From contig NZ_FQUG01000004.1 in the NCBI RefSeq assembly GCF_900129225.1, positions 222,565 to 286,564 on the forward strand: 64,000 nucleotides of DNA, read 5' to 3'. Numbering within the stretch: the stretch's first letter is position 1; each line of letters begins with the position of its first letter. Positions 35,519 through 44,790 of this stretch are shown piece after piece. A program made the position numbers and the translations under genes. The DNA comes from Schwartzia succinivorans DSM 10502. GTDB lineage: Bacteria > Bacillota > Negativicutes > Selenomonadales > Selenomonadaceae. A model generated the notes under the pieces. The model had not been told where the DNA came from and did no database searches. It saw nothing but the letters and a program-made list of their open reading frames with translations.

Positions 35519-37591
35519 TCAGAACTTGAACATGCTGGACTCCTTCTGGAGGTCATCAGCCATGTTGGAAAGATGGTGGCTGGATGCCGCAATCTCTTCC
35601 ATGGAAGCGGACTGCTCTTCCGTAGCCGCCGAAATTGATGTGATATTTTCCGTGACCTTCTGCGTAGACTGCTCGACGTTTTCTGCATCAGCGAGAACAT
35701 CTCTGCTCTTGTCGGCCACTTTAGTAGCATTAACTGCGGATTCCTTGACCATTTCATCAACGAGACGGATATGGTCTGCAATTACATTGAACTGCTTGCC
35801 TGCGTTGGTAACAGCTTCGCTGCCTACGCGGACCTTTTCCGTACCTGCGTTCATGGATTCAACAGCCTGACTTGTAACCTTTTGGACGCCGCCAATCTTC
35901 TCAGCGATTTCCTGTGCCGCGCCTGCGGACTGTTCAGCAAGCTTTCTGACTTCATCAGCAACTACCGAGAAGCCGCGGCCCTGCTCACCTGCACGGGCAG
36001 CCTCAATAGCCGCGTTCAGTGCCAGGAGGTTCGTCTGCTCTGCGATACTCTGAATCGTTCCGATAATCTCTCCGATTTCCTCAGAGCGGCGGCCAAGCTC
36101 TCCGACAGCCTTCGCGGACTCGTTTACTGTTTCAAGAACATCACGAATCTGCTCAACTGCGGAATCAATAGCAACTACGCCGTCAGCAGCAGCCTGTCCT
36201 GCCTTGCCGGAGGACTTGCTGATTTCTTCGGAGGATTCTGCGATATTCGTGACCTGGTCTGCCATGTCGCGGATATTATCCACCATGCCGTTCATCGTCT
36301 CATTCTGCTTGCTTGCAGATTCGGCGATGTCTCCGACGCGCTCAGCCACATGGGTAATGGTTTGTGCAACCTGTTCTACACCCTGTGACATCTGAGCCGA
36401 GGAGTTGGATACCTCATCGGCACTGCCTTTAATCTGACTGAGCAGATTTTTCAGCTGTTTAGTCATTTTATTGAAGGACAGTGCAAGATGTCCAATCTCG
36501 TCATCAGTTTCGACAATCAAATCATCCTGACGAAGGTCGCCGTTTGCGATGCGGTCAGCTGATTTTTCAAGAGTACGAAGCGGAGCAACGATGATATTGG
36601 AAATCCACATGGTTGCAAAGAAAATAAGAACCAATGCAACAACCAGGACAATTCCAAGTGTCATACGCATGCTGTTGACGCTTGCCATGAGCTGGGATTT
36701 ATCAACAATCGTCAGATATTTATAGCCCGTTTTATCAGAGATATATACGTTGACGAATTTTGATACACCGTCAAGCTCGATCTCGCGAAGACCCTGCGAT
36801 TTTGTATCCAATGCTGCCAAATCTCCAAGTCCGGACTCAGCCAGCTTCTTGAAGTTTGCATCCTGATGCTTCGGATCCGCGACAATGACATCATCAGCAT
36901 CAAGCATCATGATGTAGCCTGTTTCACCGATTTTAATCTCACTGATCATGTTGGTAACAACCGGAAGGTCGATATTGATACCAATAACACCCAACGGCTG
37001 ATTGCTCATGCTCTTGACTGTCGCAAAGATACCAACCGTCGGAGTACCTTTTGATGTCTTGAACGGCTTTGTGATACGAACAGCATTCACATCAGCCATG
37101 CTGTCCTTGTACCAGCCGCGCTGACGGGAATCGTAACCTTTTTTGCGCTTTACTGCCGGATACTGCAGATAGCCGCCGTCCGTTGTACCGTAGCTGACAA
37201 CGGAAATTGTGCCTTTGTTTGCATCAGCAAGGCGTTTGAACATCTGATAAGCCTGCAGCTCGAAGCCGCCCTTTGCTTCCGGCTCCATGGCAATCATGCC
37301 GTCAGGACCTGCCGCACCGTCAATATATACAGTAATATTGCCGCCATTGCGCAGTACCGGGTCATTTGCCATGTTCACAACGGTATCTCTAAGACCACGC
37401 AGGAACAAATCCATGGAGGCGTCTACCTGCGCTGCCTGCAGTTCCGTTTCCTCCTCAAACTTTGCAATTTCACCCTTTGTGATTACACGGTCAAGCACGA
37501 TACCCAAACCAAGCATTACGGCAACAAACAATATCGATATGAGTACCATAATCTTCTGCTTGACACTAAACCTTGACAAAATTTCTTCCAT
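35519..37591 (-). CDS. methyl-accepting chemotaxis protein with dCache-type sensor
   Basis: The 690-residue chemoreceptor has membrane segment 1 near residues 14-34, a large periplasmic double-Cache-like sensor (about 35-285; [23 protein letters not shown]), and membrane segment 2 near 290-315. A HAMP domain follows, and then the cytoplasmic signalling hairpin, whose tip contains [20 protein letters not shown]. No C-terminal CheR-tethering pentapeptide is seen; the chain ends with SSMFKF. The start at 37591 has AGGAGA 8 nt upstream; an ATG 14 codons earlier is less likely. Ligands such as amino acids or organic acids are typical of dCache sensors but cannot be assigned. Confidence 0.93.
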   Translation of the reverse strand: MEEILSRFSVKQKIMVLISILFVAVMLGLGIVLDRVITKGEIAKFEEETELQAAQVDASMDLFLRGLRDTVVNMANDPVLRNGGNITVYIDGAAGPDGMIAMEPEAKGGFELQAYQMFKRLADANKGTISVVSYGTTDGGYLQYPAVKRKKGYDSRQRGWYKDSMADVNAVRITKPFKTSKGTPTVGIFATVKSMSNQPLGVIGINIDLPVVTNMISEIKIGETGYIMMLDADDVIVADPKHQDANFKKLAESGLGDLAALDTKSQGLREIELDGVSKFVNVYISDKTGYKYLTIVDKSQLMASVNSMRMTLGIVLVVALVLIFFATMWISNIIVAPLRTLEKSADRIANGDLRQDDLIVETDDEIGHLALSFNKMTKQLKNLLSQIKGSADEVSNSSAQMSQGVEQVAQTITHVAERVGDIAESASKQNETMNGMVDNIRDMADQVTNIAESSEEISKSSGKAGQAAADGVVAIDSAVEQIRDVLETVNESAKAVGELGRRSEEIGEIIGTIQSIAEQTNLLALNAAIEAARAGEQGRGFSVVADEVRKLAEQSAGAAQEIAEKIGGVQKVTSQAVESMNAGTEKVRVGSEAVTNAGKQFNVIADHIRLVDEMVKESAVNATKVADKSRDVLADAENVEQSTQKVTENITSISAATEEQSASMEEIAASSHHLSNMADDLQKESSMFKF

Positions 37592-37926
37592 TCCACATCT
37601 CTCCTTCGCATAAAAAACTTTAACAACACTCATGTATTTTATTATGAATAGATTCCCCTAATGATGATAATTCGACAAGCACTGTAAAACTCCTTCTATA
37701 ATTTCATCACAATCTTTAGGAAAAATAACCTATCCCGCATCATGCATTTTAAAGCGAAATTCCTTGAAAAATTGATAAATTTCAGAAGCAATTCTAAACA
37801 TGTTCATTTATTTAAGACTATCGAACTATAACCAAGTCATTAGTATAAAAATATTATTAATTTCTGTCAACAATTTATTTTCTATCATAAGTTTAGTATT
37901 TACTTTTGAAACAATATCGATATGCA
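37592..37926. other. AT-rich intergenic region between the two chemoreceptor genes
   Basis: About 330 bases without a supportable gene. It is strongly AT-rich and must hold the promoter of the first chemoreceptor gene. No clear -35/-10 pair, tRNA or repeat was recognised. Confidence 0.5.
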
Positions 37927-37964
37927 TAAAAAAGAAGCCACCGCTGTATATAGCGATGACTTCT
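37927..37964 (-). terminator. intrinsic terminator of the second chemoreceptor gene
   Basis: A hairpin AGAAGTCATCGCT / AGCGGTGGCTTCT (a few mismatches) is followed on the minus strand by TTTTTTATG, directly after the gene. Confidence 0.8.
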
Positions 37965-37977
37965 CTTGAAATTCTAT

Positions 37978-39777
37978 TTAAATTTTGAATTTGACGACGG
38001 CATTCTGAAGATCTCCGGCCATTTCCGAAAGCTTACGGCTCGCCGTTGCAATTTCATGCATGGATGCCGTCTGCTCTTCTGTCGCTGCAGATACTGACTC
38101 AGCCTCGGAAGCAACACCTCTGCTCTTGTCGTCAATAGAAACAATGGCTTCTGTGATGTGGTCTGCGCCACTCTTCAGGTCTCCAACGAGTTCTGCCATG
38201 CGTTTGGAGGACTCAGCAACCTCGGATACCATTGTAACGATTTCATTGAAGGTTGCACCTGCGCTGTCTACCGCAACAGTACCTCCGTCGACCTTCTCAA
38301 TACCCTGCTGCATAACATCTACAGCATTCTGAGACTCGTTCTGGATGCCATGGATAAGGTTTGCAATCTCGCCTGCCTGCTCACGGGACTGTTCAGCAAG
38401 CTTTCTCACCTCATCTGCAACAACTGCAAATCCACGGCCGTGCTCGCCGGCACGTGCGGCCTCGATTGCTGCGTTGAGTGCGAGGAGGTTTGTCTGCTCA
38501 GCAATAGCGGAGATTGCGTCAACAATCGCACCAATCTGTTTGGAGGATTCACCAAGGGAACCTATTACAGCGGCAGTCTTACCGACTGCTTCCTTAATCT
38601 GCTGCATCTGCTGTACAGCTTCGCTGATTGTCGCTCCGCCATTTGCGGCTGCGTCGCTTGTTTTCTGAATCTGCTGCGTGGACGAATTAAGACGCACAGC
38701 AAAGTCGTCCATATATTTCTGCAGATTTTCGGACTGCTCAGATGCATCTGCAACCAGCGTCGTCTGCTCTGCGCATGCGCTGGCAACATTTACGACGGAA
38801 TTTGCAACGGACTCACTGACATCCGAGGACTGCTCTGCGCTTGAGGTAAGCTCCTGGGATGCGGAAGCAACGTATTCTGTCGATTCGCTGATTTTTCTCA
38901 TCAAATCACTGATATTATCCTGCATCTTACGCATCGCGCGCGCCATGCTTCCGATTTCATCAGGTCTGTCAACAATTTCCTGCTCCATAGCCTTATCGCC
39001 CTGATTTTTACGGAAATCACCGCCGCCCATAGTAGCAAGACGTCCCTCTACATACTGAAGCGGACCGGAGATGCGGGCACCAATCCAGATAGCAAAAGCG
39101 ATAAATACAACCATGAGAACAACAAGGCACGCAATCATCTGGATTGCCTGAGCCTTCAGCTCAGCTGCGGCCTCAGCTTCCTTTGCTGCGCACATGGTGT
39201 CAATATCATCAATCCACACGCCTGTACCAAGAACCCAGTGGAATGGCTTATACTCGACAGTGTAATTGCGCTTTGGAAGCGGTGTGGATTCGCCGGGCTT
39301 AGCAAACATGAGGTCTGTAAATCCGCCGCCTTCTTTTTTACCGTTCTGAATCATTTCCTGGATAAAAAGGCGTCCGCTTGGATCCTTTGAATTGATACGG
39401 GATTTTCCTTCCGTGTCGCGTCCGAGAAGAACAACGTTCACACCCTGATCAGTATCAATCCAGAAATATCCTTTTCCATCATCATAGCGCATATCGCGTA
39501 CGATGTCGGCAGCAGCCTTTTTTGCCTGCTCCTCTGTCATCTTTCCGGCAACCTGAGCTTTGTGCATCTGGTCAATAACACTGACAGCAATTTCTGTTTC
39601 CTGCTTCAGCCTCATCTCAACAGCTGCCTCTGCCTCTTTGCGGAAATCCCTGATTTCACCATTTTTCATCTGAATCATTTCATAGGTGAAGATTGCGCCC
39701 AGCACAAATATCGACACCAGTGAAACACCGACGATTATCGCGATGAAACGCGTCTTCATTGAAGAAAAACTAAACAT
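37978..39777 (-). CDS. methyl-accepting chemotaxis protein with sCache_2-type sensor
   Basis: The 599-residue chemoreceptor has membrane segment 1 near residues 10-32, a single-Cache (sCache_2/SMP_2) sensor near 40-190 with [18 protein letters not shown] and [15 protein letters not shown], membrane segment 2 near 205-228, HAMP, and the signalling hairpin with [20 protein letters not shown] at the tip. The sensor class often binds small carboxylates, which is family knowledge and not proof here. GGGGGAG precedes the ATG. The two chemoreceptors share tip sequence but have unrelated sensors, so they are not simple duplicates. Confidence 0.93.
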   Translation of the reverse strand: MFSFSSMKTRFIAIIVGVSLVSIFVLGAIFTYEMIQMKNGEIRDFRKEAEAAVEMRLKQETEIAVSVIDQMHKAQVAGKMTEEQAKKAAADIVRDMRYDDGKGYFWIDTDQGVNVVLLGRDTEGKSRINSKDPSGRLFIQEMIQNGKKEGGGFTDLMFAKPGESTPLPKRNYTVEYKPFHWVLGTGVWIDDIDTMCAAKEAEAAAELKAQAIQMIACLVVLMVVFIAFAIWIGARISGPLQYVEGRLATMGGGDFRKNQGDKAMEQEIVDRPDEIGSMARAMRKMQDNISDLMRKISESTEYVASASQELTSSAEQSSDVSESVANSVVNVASACAEQTTLVADASEQSENLQKYMDDFAVRLNSSTQQIQKTSDAAANGGATISEAVQQMQQIKEAVGKTAAVIGSLGESSKQIGAIVDAISAIAEQTNLLALNAAIEAARAGEHGRGFAVVADEVRKLAEQSREQAGEIANLIHGIQNESQNAVDVMQQGIEKVDGGTVAVDSAGATFNEIVTMVSEVAESSKRMAELVGDLKSGADHITEAIVSIDDKSRGVASEAESVSAATEEQTASMHEIATASRKLSEMAGDLQNAVVKFKI

Positions 39778-39858
39778 TCCACACTCCCCCTTAAAAGATA
39801 TTGCTCTGTAATATTCCGAAGCGCACGGCTCTTACAGAGCATAATTTATGAATCCAAA

Positions 39859-39899
39859 GTTTACAAAACCAATTTTATTGTAAAAACGATTTTGTAAAC
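39859..39899. promoter_or_regulatory. long inverted repeat upstream of the sCache chemoreceptor gene
   Basis: Perfect 10-bp arms GTTTACAAAA (39859-39868) and TTTTGTAAAC (39890-39899) flank an inner TTTTATTGTAAAA. The TTGTAAA motif occurs three times in both orientations. A minus-strand TATACT lies just upstream in transcription sense, near 39910, so this block sits at or just after the expected start. It is a likely operator. Confidence 0.5.
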
Positions 39900-39959
39900 C
39901 CTTACTAGTATAATTCTATGTACATAAAAAAAATCCTTCTAATTTTTTACTAAAAATTT

Positions 39960-39999
39960 GAAAAAAAGGATGCAGCGAAATATTCTTTCACTGCATTCC
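39960..39999 (-). terminator. intrinsic terminator after the decayed small gene
   Basis: Stem GGAATGCAG / CTGCATCC with inner GAAA/TTTC pairs is followed on the minus strand by TTTTTTTC. It lies about 85 nt past the stop at 40085 and suggests that gene was once a transcription unit. Confidence 0.75.
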
Positions 40000-40084
40000 A
40001 GAAATATGACCATATAAGGTTTTCCTAACCAAAACCAATAAAATCAAACGTAATCATTTTGCAATCCTGTTTATTCCGTTGATA

Positions 40085-40300
40085 TTATTTTATCAGTTCC
40101 TCCAAGTTTGCAGCAGATGTTGCAGTTATGCTCAGCATTGCAGCATTTTCTTCCGGGTGTGGGCTGCAGGTTCTGCTTTGCGAAACAATCTGCTCCCCCT
40201 TCATAACTGTGATGATAACAGAACCATCGGCCATCACACGCGTTATTGTCGTTGTTTCACCGTTTTGCTCTGTTTCTTTATCATAATCAGCAGGTCCCCT
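40085..40300 (-). pseudogene. 5'-decayed small gene, about 70 codons remain
   Basis: A minus-strand frame from 40300 to a TAA at 40085 encodes ADYDKETEQNGETTTITRV followed by MADGSVIITVMKGEQIVSQS and a polar tail ending AANLEELIK. It has a coherent composition but lacks a start with a ribosome site. The frame is cut by a stop at 40301. The next frame upstream reads KITGKGD, as if a one-base shift had broken the original N-terminus. The protein is not recognised. A short translated form could start at the ATG at 40234 (49 codons) but has no Shine-Dalgarno sequence. The C-rich repeats and the inverted-repeat element begin just upstream. Confidence 0.45.
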
Positions 40301-40338
40301 TTACCAGTAATTTTGATACAAAATAACGATGAACCCCC

Positions 40339-40455
40339 TTGCACCCCCCTACTTATCGTTAAGCAAGTATACCTCGGAAGCCGCACGGGACAAGGCTTAG
40401 AGAAAAAGAGAAGGGGGTGCATTTGCACCCCCTCGATTGGGATTTTGCACCCCCT
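40339..40455. repeat. C-rich repeat cluster (TTGCACCCCCT)
   Basis: TTGCACCCCCT occurs at 40423-40433 and 40445-40455, and with one extra C at 40339-40350. An inverted copy AGGGGGTGCA at 40412-40421 forms a 22-bp palindrome with the second copy. There is no coding support. Confidence 0.7.
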
Positions 40456-40458
40456 AAA

Positions 40459-40675
40459 TAATGTCTGCTAAATAAATGCTATATCCGCATTTCATGCTCT
40501 TGATTGGCCTGTTTCAAGGTATTATACGCATGAAACCAAGCCATTTTTCACATGATCATCACGGAAAATACACGGCTTTTGGACAGATTTCTTATTTTCG
40601 TATGCGGTTAAGGGAGCGTCTAAGCACATAGTCGCGTTGCCGTACAATGCTTTATGAATTATTTAGCAGACATTA
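40459..40675. mobile_element. 217-bp MITE-like element with perfect 17-bp terminal inverted repeats
   Basis: TAATGTCTGCTAAATAA (40459-40475) is repeated as its exact reverse complement TTATTTAGCAGACATTA (40659-40675). The interior of 183 bp has no convincing open frame. No clear target-site duplication was found. It may be a miniature inverted-repeat element or the remnant of a larger one. It sits at the left border of the accessory region. Confidence 0.5.
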
Positions 40676-40766
40676 AATACTAAAAAGGCATAGATTATCA
40701 TGGTTCCCTTTACGGAAATCACCCGGGAAAATGTAGATCAATTCCGGTGAGAAGAATGAACAGCAC

Positions 40767-41675
40767 TTAAGCTATTCTATCTTTACCATTTTCAGGAAGC
40801 CATCTAAGCAGGAAATCGCGGAAATTATGGCTGGCGTTAGTGAGTACAGTGGTCTTATCCCAGGCCAGGTATATGGTCTGACCTTGGTCATCTTCTGTGC
40901 CCAGTGGTTTCACAACAATATCTGGATGTGGATTCAGCATAGCGGCGTAGTCATAACCTATGTTTACAACCTGTTGCTGTAGGATCAGGTCAGCAATAAG
41001 CTGCTCATCGGCTGTTTCGGCTACAAGATCTATTTTCAGCCCGGGAAGCAGTATGTATTTGTCCATATTGTGACGGAAGCAATGATAAGCGCGCCCTTTA
41101 CTGACAACTCTTGTGCCATCAAGGTCCTTATACGTGATTCTATCCTTCTTGGCCAGGGGATGGTCACAATGAAGACGGACGCAGTAATGGGAGAAGAACA
41201 GCGGTTCGCCGTAAAAGCGGGTTTGGTCAAGTTCTCCCGTTACAATGGCAAAGTTGCAATGCTTTTCCAGGACTCCTTTTAAGGCTGTGTCATCTGTGGT
41301 GTCAACTGTGCTGAGAATTATATCCGGAAAGGTACGATGAAAATCCCAAAGGAATTTGGCTCCTAAAAAGGCAAAGACATGGTCGAGAGCATAGACCGTA
41401 ACCACACTTTTGGATTGCGAGGCTAACGTACGCATGCTTTCAATGCTGCGGTATTCTTCTAACAAGCGCTGGACATGGGGAAGAAGTGCAGTGGCATAGT
41501 CTGTGGGGGCAAGGCCGTGAGGATTGCGGATAAAAAGCAGTTGCCCCAGCTCGTCTTCAAGTGTCTTTATTATCTTGCTGACTCCCTGTCGTGATACATA
41601 AAGTTGGTTGGCGGCATTTTGGATATTGCCCTGTCGGTATACTTCCAAGAAATATTCCATTTGTTTTTGATTCAT
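40767..41675 (-). CDS. LysR-family transcriptional regulator
   Basis: The 302-residue protein has an N-terminal winged helix-turn-helix (MNQKQMEYFLEVYRQGNIQ, ANQLYVSRQGVSKIIKTLED) and a C-terminal effector-binding domain of the periplasmic-binding fold. The start at 41675 follows AGGAG by 8 nt; a GTG three codons earlier is too close to that site. It is divergent from the metallo-hydrolase gene with a 154-bp gap holding two back-to-back promoters. By the usual LysR pattern it probably controls that neighbour. The effector is unknown. Confidence 0.92.
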   Translation of the reverse strand: MNQKQMEYFLEVYRQGNIQNAANQLYVSRQGVSKIIKTLEDELGQLLFIRNPHGLAPTDYATALLPHVQRLLEEYRSIESMRTLASQSKSVVTVYALDHVFAFLGAKFLWDFHRTFPDIILSTVDTTDDTALKGVLEKHCNFAIVTGELDQTRFYGEPLFFSHYCVRLHCDHPLAKKDRITYKDLDGTRVVSKGRAYHCFRHNMDKYILLPGLKIDLVAETADEQLIADLILQQQVVNIGYDYAAMLNPHPDIVVKPLGTEDDQGQTIYLAWDKTTVLTNASHNFRDFLLRWLPENGKDRIA

Positions 41676-41701
41676 AATAGGCACTCCTTTCGTTTGTTTT
41701 T

Positions 41702-41730
41702 ATTTTACAGCAATATTTTAGTTGCTACAA
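41702..41730 (-). promoter_or_regulatory. promoter of the LysR gene
   Basis: Minus-strand TTGTAG (41725-41730) and TAAAAT (41702-41707) are exactly 17 nt apart. Confidence 0.6.
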
Positions 41731-41746
41731 TAGAGAACTTATTTGC

Positions 41747-41775
41747 TTGTCGCGGTGTAATAAGGGAATTATACT
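41747..41775 (+). promoter_or_regulatory. promoter of the metallo-hydrolase gene
   Basis: TTGTCG (41747-41752) and TATACT (41770-41775) are exactly 17 nt apart. Its -35 lies 16 bp from the -35 of the divergent LysR promoter, so one bound LysR could affect both. Confidence 0.65.
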
Positions 41776-41829
41776 AGACCTATAACAACACGAACGCAAC
41801 TTATTAGTGACGCAAAGGAGAGTATGACC

Positions 41830-42621
41830 ATGAAGATGACACAAATCCGTAATGCTACCAATCGCCTCGAATACGCAGGCAAGGTTTTTCTTATAGATCC
41901 ATGGTTGATGCCGAAACATCAGTTTTCTTTTATTGATGTGCCTGGCAGGCCTTATCATGTGCCGGATGAGATGAAGGAGCATCTTCTCATGCCCTTTTAT
42001 GACTTACCTATGTCGATGGAAGAGATCCTGACAGGGGTGGATTACTATCTGGTAACACATTTGCATCCTGACCATATCGATATGGGCATGGACGGTACCG
42101 TTGGTGCGCCGCTGGACAAAAATGTTCCGGTCATTTGCCAAAATCAACAAGACGCGGAAGCTTTTCAGAAGTCAGGCTTCTGTGAGGTGATGGTGTTATC
42201 TGAAGATGGCATGATGTGCGGGCAGGCAAAGCTGACAAAACTACCAGCACGCCATGGAACCGTGGTTCCTTGTGGCGATGCGATGGGGGTAATGTTTGCC
42301 GCTGAAGGAGAAAAGACATTCTATCTGGCGGGCGATACGGTTTGGTATCCAGTAGTGGCTGATGTGTTAAAGCGTTACCAGCCGGAGGTGGTGGCGCTCA
42401 ACTGCTGTGCTGCCGAGACCGTGGAAAATGGCAGGCTTATCATGGATGCTGAAGATGTCCATTGCGTAGCCAAAACTGCCCCGGAGGCCAGACTTTATCT
42501 GACTCACTTGGACAATGTGGCCCATGCTGCTCTTACACGCCATACGCTAAAAGGAAGTTTGGCAGAGCGCGGTGTGACCAATTATGATATGCCGCGAGAT
42601 GGACAGGTAATAACTTATTGA
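41830..42621 (+). CDS. metallo-beta-lactamase-fold hydrolase (UlaG-like)
   Basis: The 263-residue protein has the metal-binding HxHxDH motif in THLHPDHIDMG near residue 77. Further ligand histidines are in LPARHGTVVP and LYLTHLDNVAHA, and the aspartate is in LAGDTVWYPVV. The layout resembles UlaG-type lactonases and other MBL hydrolases, not true beta-lactamases. There is no signal peptide, so it is cytoplasmic. The start at 41830 has AGGAG 9 nt upstream; an ATG two codons earlier is too close. It is alone on the plus strand, divergent from its likely LysR regulator. The substrate is unknown. Confidence 0.85.
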   Translation: MKMTQIRNATNRLEYAGKVFLIDPWLMPKHQFSFIDVPGRPYHVPDEMKEHLLMPFYDLPMSMEEILTGVDYYLVTHLHPDHIDMGMDGTVGAPLDKNVPVICQNQQDAEAFQKSGFCEVMVLSEDGMMCGQAKLTKLPARHGTVVPCGDAMGVMFAAEGEKTFYLAGDTVWYPVVADVLKRYQPEVVALNCCAAETVENGRLIMDAEDVHCVAKTAPEARLYLTHLDNVAHAALTRHTLKGSLAERGVTNYDMPRDGQVITY

Positions 42622-42640
42622 GTCTGTTTAAACTTTTGAT

Positions 42641-43342
42641 TCATCTTTCAGAGCGTAGCCACGAAACAATCTGTTCTCGTACCTTGTCCATGTCTCTTTT
42701 GTATATTTTTATCCCGTCAACAACATCAGCATTTGGCTCCAAATGCTGAATATATGATACAGTTCCCGCAAATCCTCCTCCACCGGAAATAACAACGGCA
42801 ATGATTTTCTTTTCAGAAAAATCATAGGTATCGAAGAAGGAATATACCGGCATCGGCAAGTCACCCCACCAATTTGGATATACAAAATATATCGTCCGGT
42901 AGTCATTCAGGTTTTCCAAATGAGACGATAATGCGGGGCGTGTGTCCTCCGTTTTTTCACGCTTACCGACTTCTAAGATTTCCTCATACCCGGTAGGATA
43001 TTTTCTGACGGTTTGGATAGGAAACAAATCTCCTTTTGTTTCTGTTGCAATCCATTCTGCCAGAACCTGTTCATCCGAACGAAAACCAACGCCATCCGGT
43101 TTCAGGCTCGGTCCGGTAACAGCGTCTATATTTTGGTCAGATGCTGTGTTAATCCCACGGGAAAAATAAATAACTAACGGCTTGGAATCTATACTGTCCT
43201 TAGATTCAGTTATTGAATTTGCGGAAGGCACGGCACTATTTGCCATAGCCTGTTCGTTTCTATTCCCACAAGCCGTAAAGGTGACCGCAAAAGCCGCCAC
43301 GCCTACTACAAGTATCAGCCGTAAGAAACATTGACTTTTCAT
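42641..43342 (-). CDS. flavodoxin-fold lipoprotein
   Basis: The 233-residue protein has a lipoprotein-like signal (VAAFAVTFTACGN with the cysteine at about residue 25), a Ser/Asn-rich linker and a flavodoxin-like domain. FMN-site features are LVIYFSRGINTAS near residue 55, IYFVYPNWWGDLPMPVYSFF and VVISGGGGFAG. A flavodoxin fold anchored outside the cytoplasm is less common than cytoplasmic flavodoxin and suggests extracytoplasmic electron transfer. It is the last gene of the minus-strand redox block and lies 12 nt after the FMN reductase gene. Confidence 0.82.
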   Translation of the reverse strand: MKSQCFLRLILVVGVAAFAVTFTACGNRNEQAMANSAVPSANSITESKDSIDSKPLVIYFSRGINTASDQNIDAVTGPSLKPDGVGFRSDEQVLAEWIATETKGDLFPIQTVRKYPTGYEEILEVGKREKTEDTRPALSSHLENLNDYRTIYFVYPNWWGDLPMPVYSFFDTYDFSEKKIIAVVISGGGGFAGTVSYIQHLEPNADVVDGIKIYKRDMDKVREQIVSWLRSER

Positions 43343-43354
43343 GGGATTGTCATC

Positions 43355-44014
43355 TCACTTTGATTTAATCATGAGTTCTTCGCCAATAGCAAAGGCTTTT
43401 TTGCAATCCTCAGGGAAATGCACATCCCGCCATGCTGCCTTTTCTTCTGGGGAGAACACTTCACAGACGTATTTGCCATAGTCGTCAAACTGATATGTAT
43501 TGAAGGAGTGAAGAATCAGCGGCTTCTGAAAATAATTTTCGAGGAATATCTCAAAAAGCCCCATATACTCCCGATAGCCGTCGCGCAGCATCTCATCTTC
43601 CTTCACGTTCATTGTGTAAATGCAAGCCGTGGGAATCTTTTTTTGCACAAGGTTGGGGTAGCCGTGCTTATACTGCATATAAGGAAAGAAGAATCTCTCG
43701 TAGAATGCGTGAAGTTGCCCCGTGATGGTGCGGTAATAAATGGGAGAGCCAAATACCACCGCATCGGCATCACGCAATTTTTCCAACACGTCATACAAAT
43801 CATCGCGAACAGCGCATTTCCCATAGCTTGCACCATCCTTGCGCTTGCAAGCAAAACAACTGCGACAGCCGGTGTATTTCAGGCTGTAAAGGTCGATCCG
43901 TTCTGCCAGCACATCAGGATCGGCTTTTTTTGCTCCCTCCAGTACCTTGTCAAGCAAGGTCGCCGTATTCTTGTTTTTGCGCGGACTTCCGTTGATCGCG
44001 TAAATCTTCTTCAT
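43355..44014 (-). CDS. NAD(P)H-dependent FMN reductase/flavodoxin-family oxidoreductase
   Basis: The 219-residue protein begins MKKIYAINGSPRKNKNTATL, the typical phosphate-binding loop of iron-sulfur-flavoprotein/FMN reductases. TGCRSCFACKRKDG contains a cysteine set like those of iron-sulfur flavoproteins. VFGSPIYYRTITGQLHAFYE follows. The start at 44014 has GGAGGAG upstream; an ATG 8 codons earlier is less likely. It shares the fold with the next gene upstream but differs in length and in its C-terminal third. Confidence 0.87.
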   Translation of the reverse strand: MKKIYAINGSPRKNKNTATLLDKVLEGAKKADPDVLAERIDLYSLKYTGCRSCFACKRKDGASYGKCAVRDDLYDVLEKLRDADAVVFGSPIYYRTITGQLHAFYERFFFPYMQYKHGYPNLVQKKIPTACIYTMNVKEDEMLRDGYREYMGLFEIFLENYFQKPLILHSFNTYQFDDYGKYVCEVFSPEEKAAWRDVHFPEDCKKAFAIGEELMIKSK

Positions 44015-44125
44015 AAACACTCCTCCATATACCCACAATCATCAAATGATACGTATCGTAGCAATGAGACAAGTGACAGCATGATTTTCTCCTATCGAAC
44101 GAACCGTTGAATATTTCATTCTTTT

Positions 44126-44737
44126 TCAGCGTATGAAGTGGGTGAGCGTAATCTTCTCATATTCCGGGGATGCGCCTCCGGCTTTGATTCCATTCAGAAG
44201 CCACGCTATATTCTGTGCCAGTGTCCGCATGGTTTGAAGTCCCTCGGCATCTTTGGCCACATCCTCCGGCGTGAAGCCGTGTACCTGATTCCAGTATTGA
44301 GAGGTCGCTACTACCATATTGGTCATCTGAAAATACATATTGAGCCGCGTAAATGCCGCTGATGCGCCCCCGCGACGGCAGGACACCACGGCTGCGGCAA
44401 TCTTTCCCGCGAACCGTCCGCTTGCACTGAACATGAAGCGATCGAGAAAGCTCGTGAGCCGACCGTTCGGTCCGTCGTAGTAAACCGGCGAGCCAACAAC
44501 CATGCCGTCAAATTCATCCCATCTGGCAATTGTTTCATTTACCAGATCATTGAACACACATTTTCCCGTTTCCTGACATTTGTAGCAGGCAATGCAGTCC
44601 TGCATTGGCTTCTTGCCAAGCCAGAGGATTTCGGACTCCACATTAAGCTCGCCCAGCTTGTCAGCAACTTCCTTCAGCGCGGTAAAAGTGCAGCCTTTTT
44701 CATTTGGACTGCCGTTGATTAAAAGAATTTTTGACAT
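44126..44737 (-). CDS. flavodoxin-family FMN reductase with CxxCxxC-like cysteine motif
   Basis: The 203-residue protein begins MSKILLINGSPNEKGCTFTA and has CIACYKCQETGKC near residue 50 and VVGSPVYYDGPNGRLTSFLD near 82. This is the NADPH-dependent FMN reductase/iron-sulfur-flavoprotein family. It follows the nitroreductase gene after about 50 nt and precedes the second family member after about 110 nt. Substrate unknown; possible roles are flavin reduction, quinone reduction or detoxification. Confidence 0.87.
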   Translation of the reverse strand: MSKILLINGSPNEKGCTFTALKEVADKLGELNVESEILWLGKKPMQDCIACYKCQETGKCVFNDLVNETIARWDEFDGMVVGSPVYYDGPNGRLTSFLDRFMFSASGRFAGKIAAAVVSCRRGGASAAFTRLNMYFQMTNMVVATSQYWNQVHGFTPEDVAKDAEGLQTMRTLAQNIAWLLNGIKAGGASPEYEKITLTHFIR

Positions 44738-44790
44738 CTCGCATCTCTCCTATCAAAAAAATTCATTGTGAAATTCCTGGCGAATATCTT

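Noticed and set aside
37800-37988. 62-codon plus-strand frame between the chemoreceptor genes
   Set aside because: AT-rich sequence, no ribosome site, and it overlaps the terminator of the minus-strand chemoreceptor gene.
40339-40455. C-rich direct repeats as a CRISPR array
   Set aside because: Repeats are only about 11 bp, irregularly spaced, partly inverted, and no cas genes are present.
40079-40471. 130-codon plus-strand open frame across the repeat region
   Set aside because: Cysteine-rich and without domain; it crosses repeats and opposes a better minus-strand gene relic.
41830-42621. Metallo-beta-lactamase as an antibiotic-resistance gene
   Set aside because: No signal peptide and a UlaG-like layout; a metabolic hydrolase is more likely.
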